Positions 26,036-37,484 of a DNA stretch of 64,000 bases are shown one piece after another; position 1 is the first letter of the stretch; each line of letters starts with the position of its first letter. This DNA comes from Biomphalaria glabrata (Eukaryota > Mollusca > Gastropoda > Planorbidae). The notes under the pieces were generated by a model. The model did no database searches, had not been told where the DNA came from, and worked only from the letters and a program-made list of their open reading frames with translations. The position numbers and the translations under genes were made by a program. The stretch lies in contig NC_074725.1 of assembly GCF_947242115.1 (NCBI RefSeq), positions 15,005,511-15,069,510 on the forward strand, in the 5' to 3' direction.

Positions 26036-26060
26036 CGTTATATATATATATATATATACA
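26036..26060. repeat. (TA)n microsatellite
   Basis: About twelve TA units between two LINE fragments. Confidence 0.85.
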
Positions 26061-26159
26061 CATAATATTTTTATAATTATATTATCTTATCTTATATGAT
26101 ATAGGCGTTACTTCAAAAAAGACGATGATTACATCCTACGGGTCATGCATTTAGTCATG

Positions 26160-27611
26160 CATATTAACCAATGACCCTAGATTCTGCCAAGTCACTGGTT
26201 TTCCTGTTTAGCTCAGGCAACCCATTTCATGCTCTAATAGCGCTAGGGAAGAAAGAGCATTTGTACATATTTGTCCTAGCATATGGAACGAGGAATGTGC
26301 CTTTATCTTGAGTCTTTCTGAGTATTTTATTAAATTATGTTTTTGTAATTGAAGATTGTGGTTCAGTGTTTTATGTATAATTGCTACTTTACTTTTAAGT
26401 CTTCTATCCTGAAGGCTTTCTAAATTTAGTGATTTTACTAAAGGTGTAACTCTAGTCAAATGTGAATGTTCGTTTGTTATGAATCTCACTGCTCTATTTT
26501 GTGTCTGTTCCAGTTTCTTAATGTTTTCTTGAGTTGAGGGGTCCTAAACAGAGGATGCATATTCTATTATTGGCCTAACCAAGGTTAAATAACATTTTAG
26601 TTTTATGTTCTTATTTGATTTATAGAAATTTCTTTTAATAAACCCTAATAATTTGTTTGATTTTTTGATAGTTTCATCAATATGGGGATTCCATGACATC
26701 TAGGTATTTTGCGTTTTTAGTCTGTGTTACTGATTTACCATGAATAAGATAAGTGGAATTAATTTGTTTTAGTTTTTTTGTTACTCTTAATAACTGACAT
26801 TTTCCTGGGTGGAAAGATATGCTTCAATTTGATTCCCATTTCTATAATTCATCTAATTCTCTATGTAAAATTTCTGTATCTTGTGTTGTTTTTATTGTTC
26901 TATATATTATGCAGTCGTCTGCAAATAATCTGACTTTTGTTCCTGAACTAATGCAATTTGGTAAATCATTTATGTAAATTAAAAATAGTAGTGGACCTAA
27001 GACTGTTCCTTGAGGTACACCTGAGTTTACTGTTATTGGTGTTGATTTAGAGCCATTTATTATTACAGTTTGTTCTCTCCCTTTAATCCACTGGTTCAAT
27101 GGACCATCAATGCCAAAATATTTTTATTTTTTGAGCAAACTATGGTGATGAACTGTCAAAAGCCTTGGAGAAATCTTGTAAGATAGCATCTATTTGCTCA
27201 CTATCATCTAAACATTTTGAAAAATCTTCAATTAGTCTTATTAGTTGTGTTTCACAAGATCTATATTTCCTAAAGCCATGTTGGTATGGTGTGAGGACAT
27301 TATGTTTGTCTTTAGAAGTGGTTTATGATGTTGATGATCTTATATGTTCTAGGATTTCACATGTGATGCTGGTAAGTGATACTGGTCTGTAGTTTCCTGG
27401 GTCAGATTTTTCTCCTTTTTTTTAAATTAGGGGGGGGGAAGGGGGGGGGGGACATTAGCTTCTTTACAGTCCCTTGGTACTCTGCCTTGGTTAAGAGATG
27501 CCTGAAAAAGTATTTTGTACGTTTGTACACTGGTGCTAGCTCATGGCTTAGTTCTTTGAGAAATCTAGCTGGAATACCATCAGGTCCAGATGCTTTATTA
27601 AATTCAGTTTG
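26160..27611 (-). mobile_element. CR1-like LINE fragment, piece 2 (reverse transcriptase)
   Basis: Minus strand. GPDGIPARFLKELS near 27565, GNYRPVSLTSITCEILEHI near 27380, HGFRKYRSCETQLI near 27270 and the fingers/palm [20 protein letters not shown] (26955-27030) lead to the active box [11 protein letters not shown] near 26920. The tail is ARFITNEHSHLTRVTPL-like near 26480. Frameshifts, stops and a poly-G tract (27430-27450) break it. The family resembles CR1/Jockey-group elements without RNase H. Confidence 0.88.
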
Positions 27612-28155
27612 ATGTTCATTTTGCGTTTTTAGTCTGTGTTACTGGTTAGCCATGAATAAGATAAGTGGAATTAATTTGTTTTAGTTTTTTTGTTACTCTT
27701 AACAACTGACATTTTTCTGGGTGGAAAGACATACTCCAATTTGATTCCAGTTTCTGTAATTCATCTTTAGAATTCTCATTGTAAAATATCTGAGTCTTGT
27801 GTTGTTTTTATTGTTCTATATATTATACAATCGTCTGCAAATAATCTGACTTTTGTTCCTGAAGTAATGCAATTTGGTAAATCATTTATGTAAATTAAAA
27901 ATAGTAGTGGACCTAAGACTTGAGGTACACCAGAGTTTACTCACAGTTTACTGTTATCGTTGTTGATTTAGAGCCATTTATTATTACAGTTTGTTCTCTC
28001 CCTATCAGAAAATCTCTAATCCACTCATGCAATGTACCACTAATGCCGAAATATTTTTAAGCAAGCTATGGTTGTGAAATTTGTCAAAGGCAAAGGCCTT
28101 GGAAAAATCTAGTAAGATAGCATCTATTAATTCTATTTGTTCACTATTAAGTATT
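27612..28155 (-). mobile_element. CR1-like LINE fragment, piece 3
   Basis: Repeats 26703-27230 of piece 2 in the same orientation, with small changes (for example gcgtttttagtctgtgttac in both). The junction at 27612 is abrupt, so this is either a tandem duplication or a second insertion beside the first. Confidence 0.85.
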
Positions 28156-28922
28156 ATCTAAACCCTAACCCTATCAGTACTATCACTCCGATAGACTGAA
28201 AAAAATCTAGAGATCTAGTTTACTACTAACTACTTAAACTTAAACTAGTAAATACTTAATTAGTAGTATTAATAATTAATTACCGTAATTAGGTCTAGCT
28301 AGTATAAGACAATTGTCACAATAATAAGTCAAGTCGTCTAAGTCTAAACTCTAAACTTAAAACTACTTAACTCTAGTGACTAGTCTAAGTCTAAAGTCTA
28401 GGTCTAGGACGTAATCATGATCATCTTTTTTTTTTTTTTTTTTTTGAAGTAACGTCTGTAGAATACTTCTATAGATCTATAACTTAGTTCGGGTTATTAA
28501 CATTTGATCTAGATTTACATCTAGCCAAGGTCTATCAACTAATCAAGCTTACTTAGACTTTAAAGAAAGATCATATGTTTGCGGAACTCGGCAAAAATAT
28601 TGAATTAAATAAAAATAATAATGAATAAATGATACCTATAGAAAACCGGAAACACTCGTTAACACATGTTATCGCACTTTTGTAGACATAATTATTAGTT
28701 TTTGAGTAAACAGCTGAGCTTTCAATTAATGCACCTCTTTATCATCTTTTCCCCATCCATGTGGACCCTACTCTTGCTAGATTGTAAACACAGCTAATCA
28801 CTTAGCTTGAACCATTACTAAGCATGTTTGCAACTACGACTACCAGTGTGCCTATACATCAAGTGAAAATCCAAAATAGTGTTTAATGAGTTTCTGGCTA
28901 ACATAAGCCTATATATATGTAT
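28156..28922. other. Low-complexity CTAG/TAAGT-rich DNA
   Basis: Dense in agtct, ctaga and taagt words, especially 28240-28400, followed by a 23-base T run at about 28424-28446. No gene. It resembles 54440-55300 in composition. Confidence 0.5.
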
Positions 28923-29104
28923 ATGTTTGTTGTAAAATGTTTTACATGGTTCGGATGTTCCTTCAGAGTTGAAGATAGTTTACTTCCTAGTCCAATCTCC
29001 CGCAGGACGACGGGGGATGGGAGCGGGCAGGGTTTGAACCCGGGACCACCGTTCGTTAAATCCAAACGACAGTCCAGCGCTCAAACCGCACGACCAAGCA
29101 GCCA
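28923..29104 (-). mobile_element. tRNA-derived SINE, copy 3
   Basis: Minus strand. Head ggctgcttggtcgtgcgg, B box GGTTCAAACCC (29030-29042 region), body cctgcccgctcccatccccc and tail gaaggaacatccgaacc. Well preserved. Confidence 0.93.
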
Positions 29105-29232
29105 GGGACGTACCGTAGCACGCCCTAAAGTCTACTAAATCCTTTTTTAAAGATCTGTTTTTAAAGTGAAATGAAAGTTTAAGGGTTTTTTTTTTTTTCG
29201 AAAGGTCTAACGATAAAACTTAACACTTCTTT

Positions 29233-29275
29233 TTAACCCCTTCGTACTCGGTGTGTACATTATGTACACGACTTT
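29233..29275. repeat. piggyBac-like end at TTAA (left)
   Basis: TTAA at 29233-29236 is followed by CCCCTTCGTACTCGG and then the palindrome GTGTACATTATGTACAC (29253-29269). The end at 43818-43968 has the same plan in reverse. piggyBac elements insert at TTAA and start with C-rich ends. No piggyBac transposase was seen. Confidence 0.5.
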
Positions 29276-29499
29276 AAAAGATTTTTTTTTTCACATGAAA
29301 AGTTGTGGACAAGTTTTTTAAACACCGGAGATAAATTTATCGACCTCTTCTTTGTTTATTATACACCGTATTTTACACAGAAAGGAAGTGATTATTTTTT
29401 AATTTCAACATGTCTAATAGAGGTCTATTACTAGTCTAGAGTTACAGTGTCAACACTACAGTTACTCAGTTCAACTTCATGATAATAAATAGTGTAGTA

Positions 29500-30260
29500 G
29501 GTATGTGACAAAATTTTGTGAAAATTTTTTTTTTTTATTTTGGATAATATATTATTAAAGATCTTGTTCTGAGCTTTCCAATGAGGTATAGAATGCTATT
29601 ATGCGTCCAGTAGATAAAAAAATACATAAAATTTTGACGTGTTTTCACTTAACATTAAAGTTTAAAGTAATGGGAAACCATGGCACAAGATTTTCTATAA
29701 TTTATATATCAAAATAAAGCTTAGGGTGTGCCTAATAAAAGTATATTATTGTTTTTTTTTAATATATTTATTAAAAATTTTATTTTAATTTTTAAACAAC
29801 TCCATATGAGGTTATTATTTTTTATTTTTGTAATAAAATGTTCTTATCTTTCTATTTTAACAAAATGTTGATAACAGATAATTGAAGCACTTGCCCTGAG
29901 CTTTCCAATGATATATAAATTATTGCTATATGACAAACGGTTCATTTTTAACAAATTTTTTGTACGCGTTTTCACTTAACACTACAGTAAGTGAGGTTTT
30001 ATGAAAATTGAATGAAAATGCGTACCATTTCGCTAATTTTGAGTGTATATCTAAAAATTAAAAAACAGAAAAAAGTTCAGGAAGTGTTCAATAAAAGTAT
30101 GATATATTGTTTTACAAAGTTTATGTATATTAATTTGTAATAAAAAATTCAAAACTATAATCTTTTATTTTTATAATAATATAATATAATGTTTTTTTCA
30201 TGTTTTTGTTAAAAATACTTTGAATTACTTGTTCTTAGCTTTCAAATGATAATAGATTTA
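29500..30260. repeat. Diverged ~330-bp tandem repeat, two to three units
   Basis: Units are recognised by tgagctttccaatga at about 29572 and 29896 and by tagctttcaaatgat at 30236. Each is followed by gttttcacttaacact/att and, in the full units, by a phrase like gtgttcaataaaagtatg. An inverted copy of one unit lies at 36515-36840. Confidence 0.75.
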
Positions 30261-30360
30261 ATAGATTATTGCAATAGGCTCAGCTGTATTTTATAAATTA
30301 TATAGCTATGCAAAATTCCCGGATGTTGACAGTTTTAAACGTGTGAGAATGTGGCGACGT

Positions 30361-30497
30361 AAAAAAAAAAAACAACAGTGAAACATAGGCAAGCCATGAG
30401 GAGGACTTGAACCACTGATCCCCACTTGGCACCATTGCATAGCTGAAACCAGGTACTAGTCTAATATCCACTGTGGCTATTTGACTCTCCATAAAAA
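30361..30497 (-). mobile_element. Second tRNA-related SINE-like element
   Basis: On the minus strand TAGCCACAGTGG resembles an A box and GTGGTTCAAGTCC resembles a B box about 55 bases later, followed by an A-rich tract in reverse. It is unlike the common SINE of this window. It could be a decayed tRNA relic. Confidence 0.45.
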
Positions 30498-30659
30498 GAG
30501 CTGAGCTGTCAAGAGAGTATTTTTACCTGGTGTCACATCCCCAACAATATGTGGGCAGACATGTAATCACTTGATCATTGGTGGCAATGGCACATGGTCG
30601 GGGTATGTGCTTCAACTCCTCCTCTGGGCTTGCCTCTCAAAAACATTGGTACCTTTGTG

Positions 30660-30661
<2 letters not shown>

Positions 30662-30702
<41 letters not shown>
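30662..30702. repeat. (TA)n microsatellite
   Basis: About 20 uninterrupted TA units. Confidence 0.95.
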
Positions 30703-30705
<3 letters not shown>

Positions 30706-30769
30706 ACATGCTAAAAGCTTCAAACTCCATTATGTTTATGTTTTACAAACTCGTTAGCCTAACAATCAG

Positions 30770-31745
30770 TGGATCAGAACTTACACGGATGGTTCATTTC
30801 ATAAAACCATCACAAATGGAGAAGCTGGAATACTCATCAAATAACCAGATGGAGAAAAACTAGAAAAATCCATTATAACTGGACAGCTCTCTGACAGCCA
30901 CAGAGCAGAAAGGGAAGCACTACTAACAGCTACCATGCTAGCAAAACACCCAAGTACCCTGTACAGTCAAATTGTCTTTCTGACCAATGTAAAAACAATC
31001 CTCCAAAACTTGGAAAACTCTCCTACACGAAATGACTCAGGGCAGCACTTATAAAGCTCAACAACTACAGCATTAAAAAAAAATGTTTTAAATTCAATGA
31101 ATACCAGCACATTAGAACTAGAAGGAAATAATAAGGCTGACACAATATGCAAGTGTGGGAGAACAAACACACACTTAAACATCGCACGTTATCCAGAAGA
31201 AATGAAGAAACTAATAGTGAAAAAAATAAATGAGAAATAGACAAGCCCTCATCCAAATCACAAGAAAAATGATGCCTATTATAAGATAAATATAGAAGTG
31301 AAGCTAGGTGCTGAAACAAATGATGATACATACATATTAAACATAAATGAACAGCAGTACCAGGGACCAAGTTTTTTAAATGAGAGAAAGTAGTGAATTA
31401 AATGCGACGAAAATAAGGGACTGCGCCAACCAAGGCTCAAACCAGTGACCCTGTAAAAGACAACACTGCCTAGCATTATCATTTATTATAAGATACCCAG
31501 ACAAGATCAACCTTTAATCTTTGGCCTCAGAATCGGACACAACAGAAAGAGACAACATACATTCCAGAAGCTTAAAAATGGAACTAGGAAAATCTGCCCA
31601 TGTAGAGTGTCATCAGAGAGTGCTGACCATATCCTTAAAAACTGCATTCTTTACCACGAGGTCCAAACAAGACACCGGAGAGCTACCTGAGCAAGCGAGA
31701 CGCTCTCCTCTTACATGCTCCATGTCAACCAATGCTAGGTCAAAA
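30770..31745 (+). mobile_element. LINE 3' fragment with RNase H, split by a short insert
   Basis: Starts in the RNase H domain (TYTDGSFHKTITNGEAGILI, YTDGS at 30782-30796; SDSHRAEREALLTATMLAK near 30890). It continues through a broken middle to GLRIGHNRKRQHTFQKLKN, then CRVSSESADHILKNC near 31610. A 195-bp insert (31289-31483) with a 12-bp duplication interrupts it; the LINE reading continues in frame on the far side. Stops make it inactive. Confidence 0.8.
31289..31483 (-). mobile_element. SINE-like insert in the LINE, 12-bp target duplication
   Basis: Flanked by tattataagata at 31277-31288 and 31484-31495. On the minus strand CACTGGTTTGAGCC resembles a B box. It is 195 bp, with no coding. 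The family is not recognised. Confidence 0.65.
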
Positions 31746-31870
31746 TGCCAGAAAAAAAATCATAACTTTCTAACTGTTCAACTTAAGTCATAATTTATAC
31801 ACCATTGGAAAGTTCTTTCAAAGTATTTTAATGATGTACTAACGAAAAATTGATTTTTCAAAGATAATTT
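31746..31870. repeat. Partial inverted unit of the 330-bp repeat
   Basis: Shares aatcataactttcta and ggaaagttct with 36690-36760. It lies in the inverted orientation relative to 29500-30260. Only the outer half of the unit is present. Confidence 0.65.
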
Positions 31871-31957
31871 TTTTATTTCACATCCCTACTGTCTATGATA
31901 ATGAATAATGTAAATGTCTCATTTTAAATGATTATAATGATAATATTCTACTATTAT

Positions 31958-32022
31958 TAGCTATGTGAAATTCCCGGATGTTGACAGTTTTCGACTCGCG
32001 GGAAAAGTGGCGACACCATTTT
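31958..32022. repeat. Direct repeat of 30299-30365
   Basis: Both carry agctatg, then aaattcccggatgttgacag and gtggcgac. The copies flank the SINE-like and LINE block at 30361-31957. Confidence 0.75.
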
Positions 32023-34595
32023 TCATGTTTATATTTATTAAATTATGGGTGCTATTGATTTAAACTAAAGAATGAAGAACCAGTCAGTATAAGAAATTTA
32101 ATTAATTTAATTGTAGACCTAGTCCTAGTATTCGTAGTAAATTTCTAGCTCACAAATGTGATTTCATTTATATTTATGAACTCCACTTGTTTAGAATATA
32201 AATATTGATGAAATAAACAAATTATCGGGTCTATAGCTACAAGAAATGTTAGAGAGGTGTGGACAAAATGGCGGCTTTGTGATGGCAGAAATTAACAAAA
32301 TATCTAAAAAGTGGGATCAAATCGTCTGAAACAATTTTATTTCAAACTGGCTTTAAAATTATAAATAAAATAGATCCAAACATTGAAACTCTTCTAAAAC
32401 TATCAAGAAACATGCATAATTGTTATATCTACTAGCCTATGCATGATTTTATTCATTAGAAAGTTTAGTTTTCAAAAAAAAAGTCCATAGTCCATAGGGA
32501 GCAGTGCAAATTTATGTTTTCAACATTATAATCGATAACAATTGAAGAAAGTAATGTATCCTGATAAAACTTGGCAGAAATATGGCCAGTTATATAATCT
32601 ATTACGGGGAAAAAAATCAACTTCTTAGGACTTACCTGAAATGAGTATCTGTAAAAATAAAAATACATAATATACCTTCAAGTTAAAAAAAAGTAAGAAA
32701 ATACACATGAAAAAAAAATGTTCCTCAATATAAAATGCATCCATATTCACCCATTTTGGCTACGATTTCAATGGATTTAAAATCATAATCGATTTCAACC
32801 AAGGGTCTATGTACAGAAAGTAAAAACGAATCTCAAATTTTGACGGCATTTTTTTACTTCCGGTTTTACGGATTTTCACATATCTATAGACAGTAACATC
32901 ACTGATTTATCATGTCATGATAATGATTATTAACATCTACTATGTTCACGTGTCTCACTTAACTTAAGATAAGGAAAAAAAAACATGATCGATAATTGGT
33001 GGTACGACTTTGTCCTTCTAGATCTAGATCTATAAAATTAAGATATATTATTTATATATATCTAAATTATTCTAAATCTAATAGATTTTTACAAATATAT
33101 AAATAGTAACTATTCTACAGGTGTTTATTTGAAAATTTCGAAGCATAGATTTGATAGATGTTATATTTATTAGATTTATTTCTAAATGTAGTCTAGATCT
33201 AAAAATAGATCTAATAGAACTTTATAGCTAGGCGAAAAAACCCGGAAGTGGGGAAGTAAAAAATGACAGATAAAGTTGAGATGGCGTTTTTGACTTCTTT
33301 TTTTTGCATAGAAGGCCACACTTGGAAATTTATTACACTTTTGAATGAAATGTGAGAAGTTTTAAACTTGTGTTATCGATTACTTTAAATTTAAACAATG
33401 GCCTAAAAAAAAGCTTAATTACGATAAGTTATTTATCATTTTTAAATTTATTATAAAAAATACCCCTATTTTTGTTTTTACCAGGAAAGTGATCACAGAT
33501 TTTTTTTTTCTACTCTAGATATCATGCCTGGCTATAATTCTACCAAGTTTTATCGCAATATCCTATGCCCATTATATGAAAAGTTGAAAATACGGTTAGC
33601 ATTGTTGGCTATGGGATTTTACTGTTTTTGAAAAAGTTTGATAAACAAATTTCATAATCATAAGATTAAAAAAAAACGCTTCAGGCCATGTAAGGCCTAG
33701 TATTCTGCATATATTAAAATACTAAAAATACGCTCATTATTCTAAAGGTGCATTTGAAAAAACAGTTGTTTCCTAAATATTTTGATTATAATTTTTAAAT
33801 GGTTGTCAAGTGAGATAACTCTATTTTCTTCCGCCATATTTGCTAACTCAAGCCACAAATTTCTCTTCATCATTTGATTCACTGTTATTCAGCTTTAAAA
33901 CTGATACTAAAACTTGATTGGTTTATGTCTATGAAGTGACAAGTGTAAAAAATTACGGACTTCTGATGAGTCATCAAATTGTCGAAAATAAAATCATTAT
34001 TATCATTCATTGCTGATGAATGATGAATCAGCTGATCTGACGGACTAGACTTAAGACTACTAGAAATAGTTTTTTTTTAAATTAAAATAAATAAATTTTT
34101 TCTTATTCATAACTTACTTACTAGTTTAGTATTTTGATCTAGATCTAGTCTTATTAACAACATGTAATAATTTATTAATAATAACAAGTTGAATAAGTTT
34201 TCAGAATTAATTTTGATCTAGAATTTTTTTTTTTATTTATGATAAATTATCATAAGTGATAAATAGCTTTAATGTAATTTAAAATCAAGCTTCATTTACT
34301 AACTAGTAACATTACTAATATTTATAATATAGATTTATATTGTAAAATTAACTTTTTTAATTAGTCATTCATGTTTCATAAAAATCATCATCTGGCTTGC
34401 TTTTTGCTATGTATTCTACCCAATTTACTTACTCACTTAGTGTATTCTTTACATAACACTAAATACCATAATAATAATTTGCACATAAATGAAAGCAATA
34501 ATAATGATGCTATACATCTATAGACATAGTTGGCATAATTATATATTAGAGTACTAAGAGTAGAAATATTTCAGATTAGAAGTAAAATAGAAGAT
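32023..34595. other. AT-rich DNA, no gene recognised
   Basis: Scattered short motifs such as acccggaagt (33239) and, inverted, acttccggtt (32856) recur. 'tctagatctagatct' clusters occur near 33020. No coding domain recognised. Confidence 0.45.
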
Positions 34596-35852
34596 GCCTT
34601 TCAATTTTTTAATTGATAAATCTAGGGCAAAATTCAGCAGAATGTGTTAATATGAAGTTTTATTTTCAGAAATCATGCCTAAAACGAAAAGGACTGCACC
34701 AGTTCATTCACAAGCTCAGGACTGTTTCAGTTTCTCCAGGAAAAATAAATGATATACCAGAACCTGGATCTAGCACTACAAATAAAATATGTTTATATGG
34801 CCATGCCCTTCATATTTTTATTGCTAAAGACTCATCATATACGACTGCGACAGAGATATAATATATTCTTCCTATGGACTTCATTCATCTGAAACCTTGT
34901 CAAAATTAAAAAGTTTATTTTCCAAAACATTAACAAAGTCTAAAAAAACATTTAGACATCTTGATGATATAACAAAAAAATGCTCTAAAATATTTTATCG
35001 ACTATCCTCTCATACTGTCCCTAATCCTGATTCCAACATTCAAACACAAATTGTAGAAACCATAATTACACCAGTAAATGCATCGATTCCCCCTGCTTCA
35101 AACATAAGAGAGGAACTTACACCCAGAAAAAAAGCCTTAAAAAGGCGTTTTTCTTTGCTCTCAGAGTCTAGGAGTGAGGAAAGAAGCAGACACACAGAAA
35201 ACAATGAAGCAACTCAAATTACAAGTTAATTTTCATCCTAAATTAATTAAAAACTTTAAGCAGTCAGCAGAGGAAAAACAAAACTATTATAAAACTTAAA
35301 AAGGAATTTAAAAAACTTAAAACTGAATCTGGCAAAGAAGAAATAGCTAAATTGAAAAATAAATTAATAGAAACAAAAAATAAATACAATCATTTAATAA
35401 TTAAAATTAAATCAAATTATAAAAAAGAATTGTCTGAGAGGGACACAATCCATAAGGCCCTTCAGTGTGACAAACTGGTCCTTGATGATAAAGTTTTACA
35501 AAAAAAAGACAAAAAAACTTATAATGTAATAGCCAGATTGATTATTTATGATTGTATTTCTAACAATGTCCTCTCCAAAAGAATCCCCTCTGTAATTGAT
35601 AGTTTGTCACAGAATGGGGATCCTTATTGATTATTTCCCTGACAAAAGTTCAATTGAAAATTTTGTAAGAGAACTTGTTGTTATATCAGACCTACAAGCC
35701 GCTGAAGTTGTCATGGCTATACCAGGTCTAACTCTTGGGTTTGATGCCACAACCCAAGAGGGTGTACATGTCAACTCAGTGCATCTCACCACCAAGTCGT
35801 TTATTTGTCTACAACTCATTCTATTGCTAACACCTCAACTTACCCATAATTA
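34596..35852 (+). pseudogene. Orphan coiled-coil protein, possible transposase remnant
   Basis: A broken coding region spread over several frames. 34897-35229 encodes a basic, Ser/Lys-rich leader. 35352-35630 encodes a Lys/Glu/Asp-rich coiled coil (KNKLIETKNKYNHLIIKIKS) ending VLSKRIPSVIDSLSQ. 35631-35820 encodes IDYFPDKSSIENFVREL, then VISDLQAAEVVMAIPGLTLG and FDATTQEGVHVNSVHLTTK. From memory this order (coiled coil, 'IP..I.S', 'RELG.ISD.Q.AEV', 'LGFDATTQEG') belongs to a family of uncharacterised, repeated proteins in molluscs and cnidarians. The Asp in FDATT would fit the first acid of an RNase H-like transposase. The rest of such a domain is missing here. Function unknown; I would not call it a host gene. 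Confidence 0.5.
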
Positions 35853-36300
35853 ACGCCATTGCCTGCCATGTTCAAGCTGTGCTTCGCCTGGCCAAGACGA
35901 CCCTTTGTGTTTCATCCTATTGTACTAACAGTAGACCATCATTGAATTCAAGTATTTAGCGTTTATTGGCTACAACTCATGCTATGGTTAACACCTGAAC
36001 TTACTAAGAATCACCTGTATTAATGTATAGTATGTCACCATCAACAGTATTATATGAATGTTGGACTAACACTCTAGATCTTCATTGCATTCGACTGCTG
36101 CCTACATGTGTCATGGCTAATACCTCATCTTACCATAATGAATCAACTGTATCATCTTCAACTACTGCCTACAACTCATGTCATAGCTAATACCTAATCT
36201 TACCATACGGAATCACCTGTATCATCTATGTCATCTTCAGTATCATACATCAGAAACTTTATATCCAGATGAAGCAATTGATTGTAAGCTGTCATCAGTG
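35853..36300. repeat. Imperfect ~65-160-bp repeats after the orphan protein
   Basis: The phrase 'ctacaactcat...tatggctaacacct..acttaccata.aatcacctgtat' recurs at about 35808, 35969, 36102 and 36166 with many changes. It has the look of old tandem duplications. Confidence 0.6.
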
Positions 36301-36514
36301 ACTTTGTTACCCAACATTGATGAGATTAACTTTTTTTTATGTTAATTAATATACAAATCAATATATACATAGAAAATGTACAACTTTAGCTTTCTTCTGA
36401 TACATGGTTTTGTGTTTGTTTATTAAAAATAACGAAATTATAAGCATTATCGTAAAAAAAAATGTTTTCTGACCTCATTATTCTTATTTTTTTTACCTTA
36501 ATTACTTAAGCATT

Positions 36515-36840
36515 ATATAAATTAATAACATGCTTGTGTAGGACACATCATAAACTTTCATTTGATATATAATAATAAATGGTAAGGTCAAAATTAACGA
36601 AATAGTGAGTTTTTTTTGTTGAATTTTACAAAATCTCGTCTCACTTTTTCCATTGGGTTCAATGTTAAGCAAAAACGCGTCACAAAAAAAATAATCATAA
36701 CTTTCTAGCCGTTAAACATACAGTCATAATTTTAAATCAGTGGAAAGTTCTAATAAAGTACTTTAATGATTTACAAAGTAAAAATTATTTTTTTTTTCCA
36801 AAAAAAATTTTTTTGTTCAACTCACTAATCTTTACATTTT
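36515..36840. repeat. Inverted copy of the 330-bp unit
   Basis: Read in reverse it matches 29890-30130: acgcgttttTgcttaacat against acgcgttttcacttaacac, tatttcgttaattttga against catttcgctaattttga, and gtgtcctac..agcatg against gtgttcaat..agtatg. The match runs for about 250 bp. Confidence 0.8.
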
Positions 36841-36869
36841 AAATGTTAGATCTAGATCTATCACTTCAT

Positions 36870-37260
36870 TTTTAGCGGCCCCCGTAAGGGGAAAAAGCCG
36901 CTATTAGGTTTGTGCAAAATGTCCGTCTGTCCGTCTGTCACACTCAGATCTCGAAAACTAGAAGAGATATGAAAATTATTATTTCATCATTAAATGCGGC
37001 TTGAAAAGTTTAGGTGCAACGGCTACTTTTGGTTTTCTAAAAGCAAACCGTTTAATTTATAAAATTAATTATGCAAGCGATTTTTTCATAAAAATACACC
37101 AATTCTAAAACAATTACGTAAATCTAAGGGAGGCAATGTTACAATATGCTAACAAAGATGGATAATTTGTGTGTATTTTCAGTATCACTAAATCAAATAT
37201 GTTTATAAAATGTACAAGAAATGTTTACAACAAATATAAATAATAGTTAAAGGTGTTTTT
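36870..37260. repeat. Dispersed repeat starting with a GC-rich hairpin
   Basis: agcggcccccgtaagggg followed by aaaaagccgct can fold into a hairpin, then 'gtccgtctgtccgtctgtc'. A similar GTCTGTC block opens the fold-back element at 37485. I recognise the phrase as a common snail repeat but cannot classify it. Confidence 0.6.
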
Positions 37261-37484
37261 TCTGGTCAACTAGCTGCTAAAATTAATAGAAAACATTTCT
37301 GTTTGTTTATAAAGGCTAATAATGCACTTTGTATGTAAATGTCACGCACATTTTTTAAAATAGACTTTTTATGCAGCGAATTTCGAGCAGTAGCGTAACG
37401 TCAGAACATGCTATGATGCTAAACCAATTCCTTAAACTTTTTTTTAAAAATCAGATTTTATTTATTTTTTGTTTAGTGCCCCTC

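Noticed and set aside
28160-28175. Telomere-like ccctaaccct
   Set aside because: Only about two hexamers at the edge of a LINE fragment; far too short for a telomere or interstitial telomeric array.
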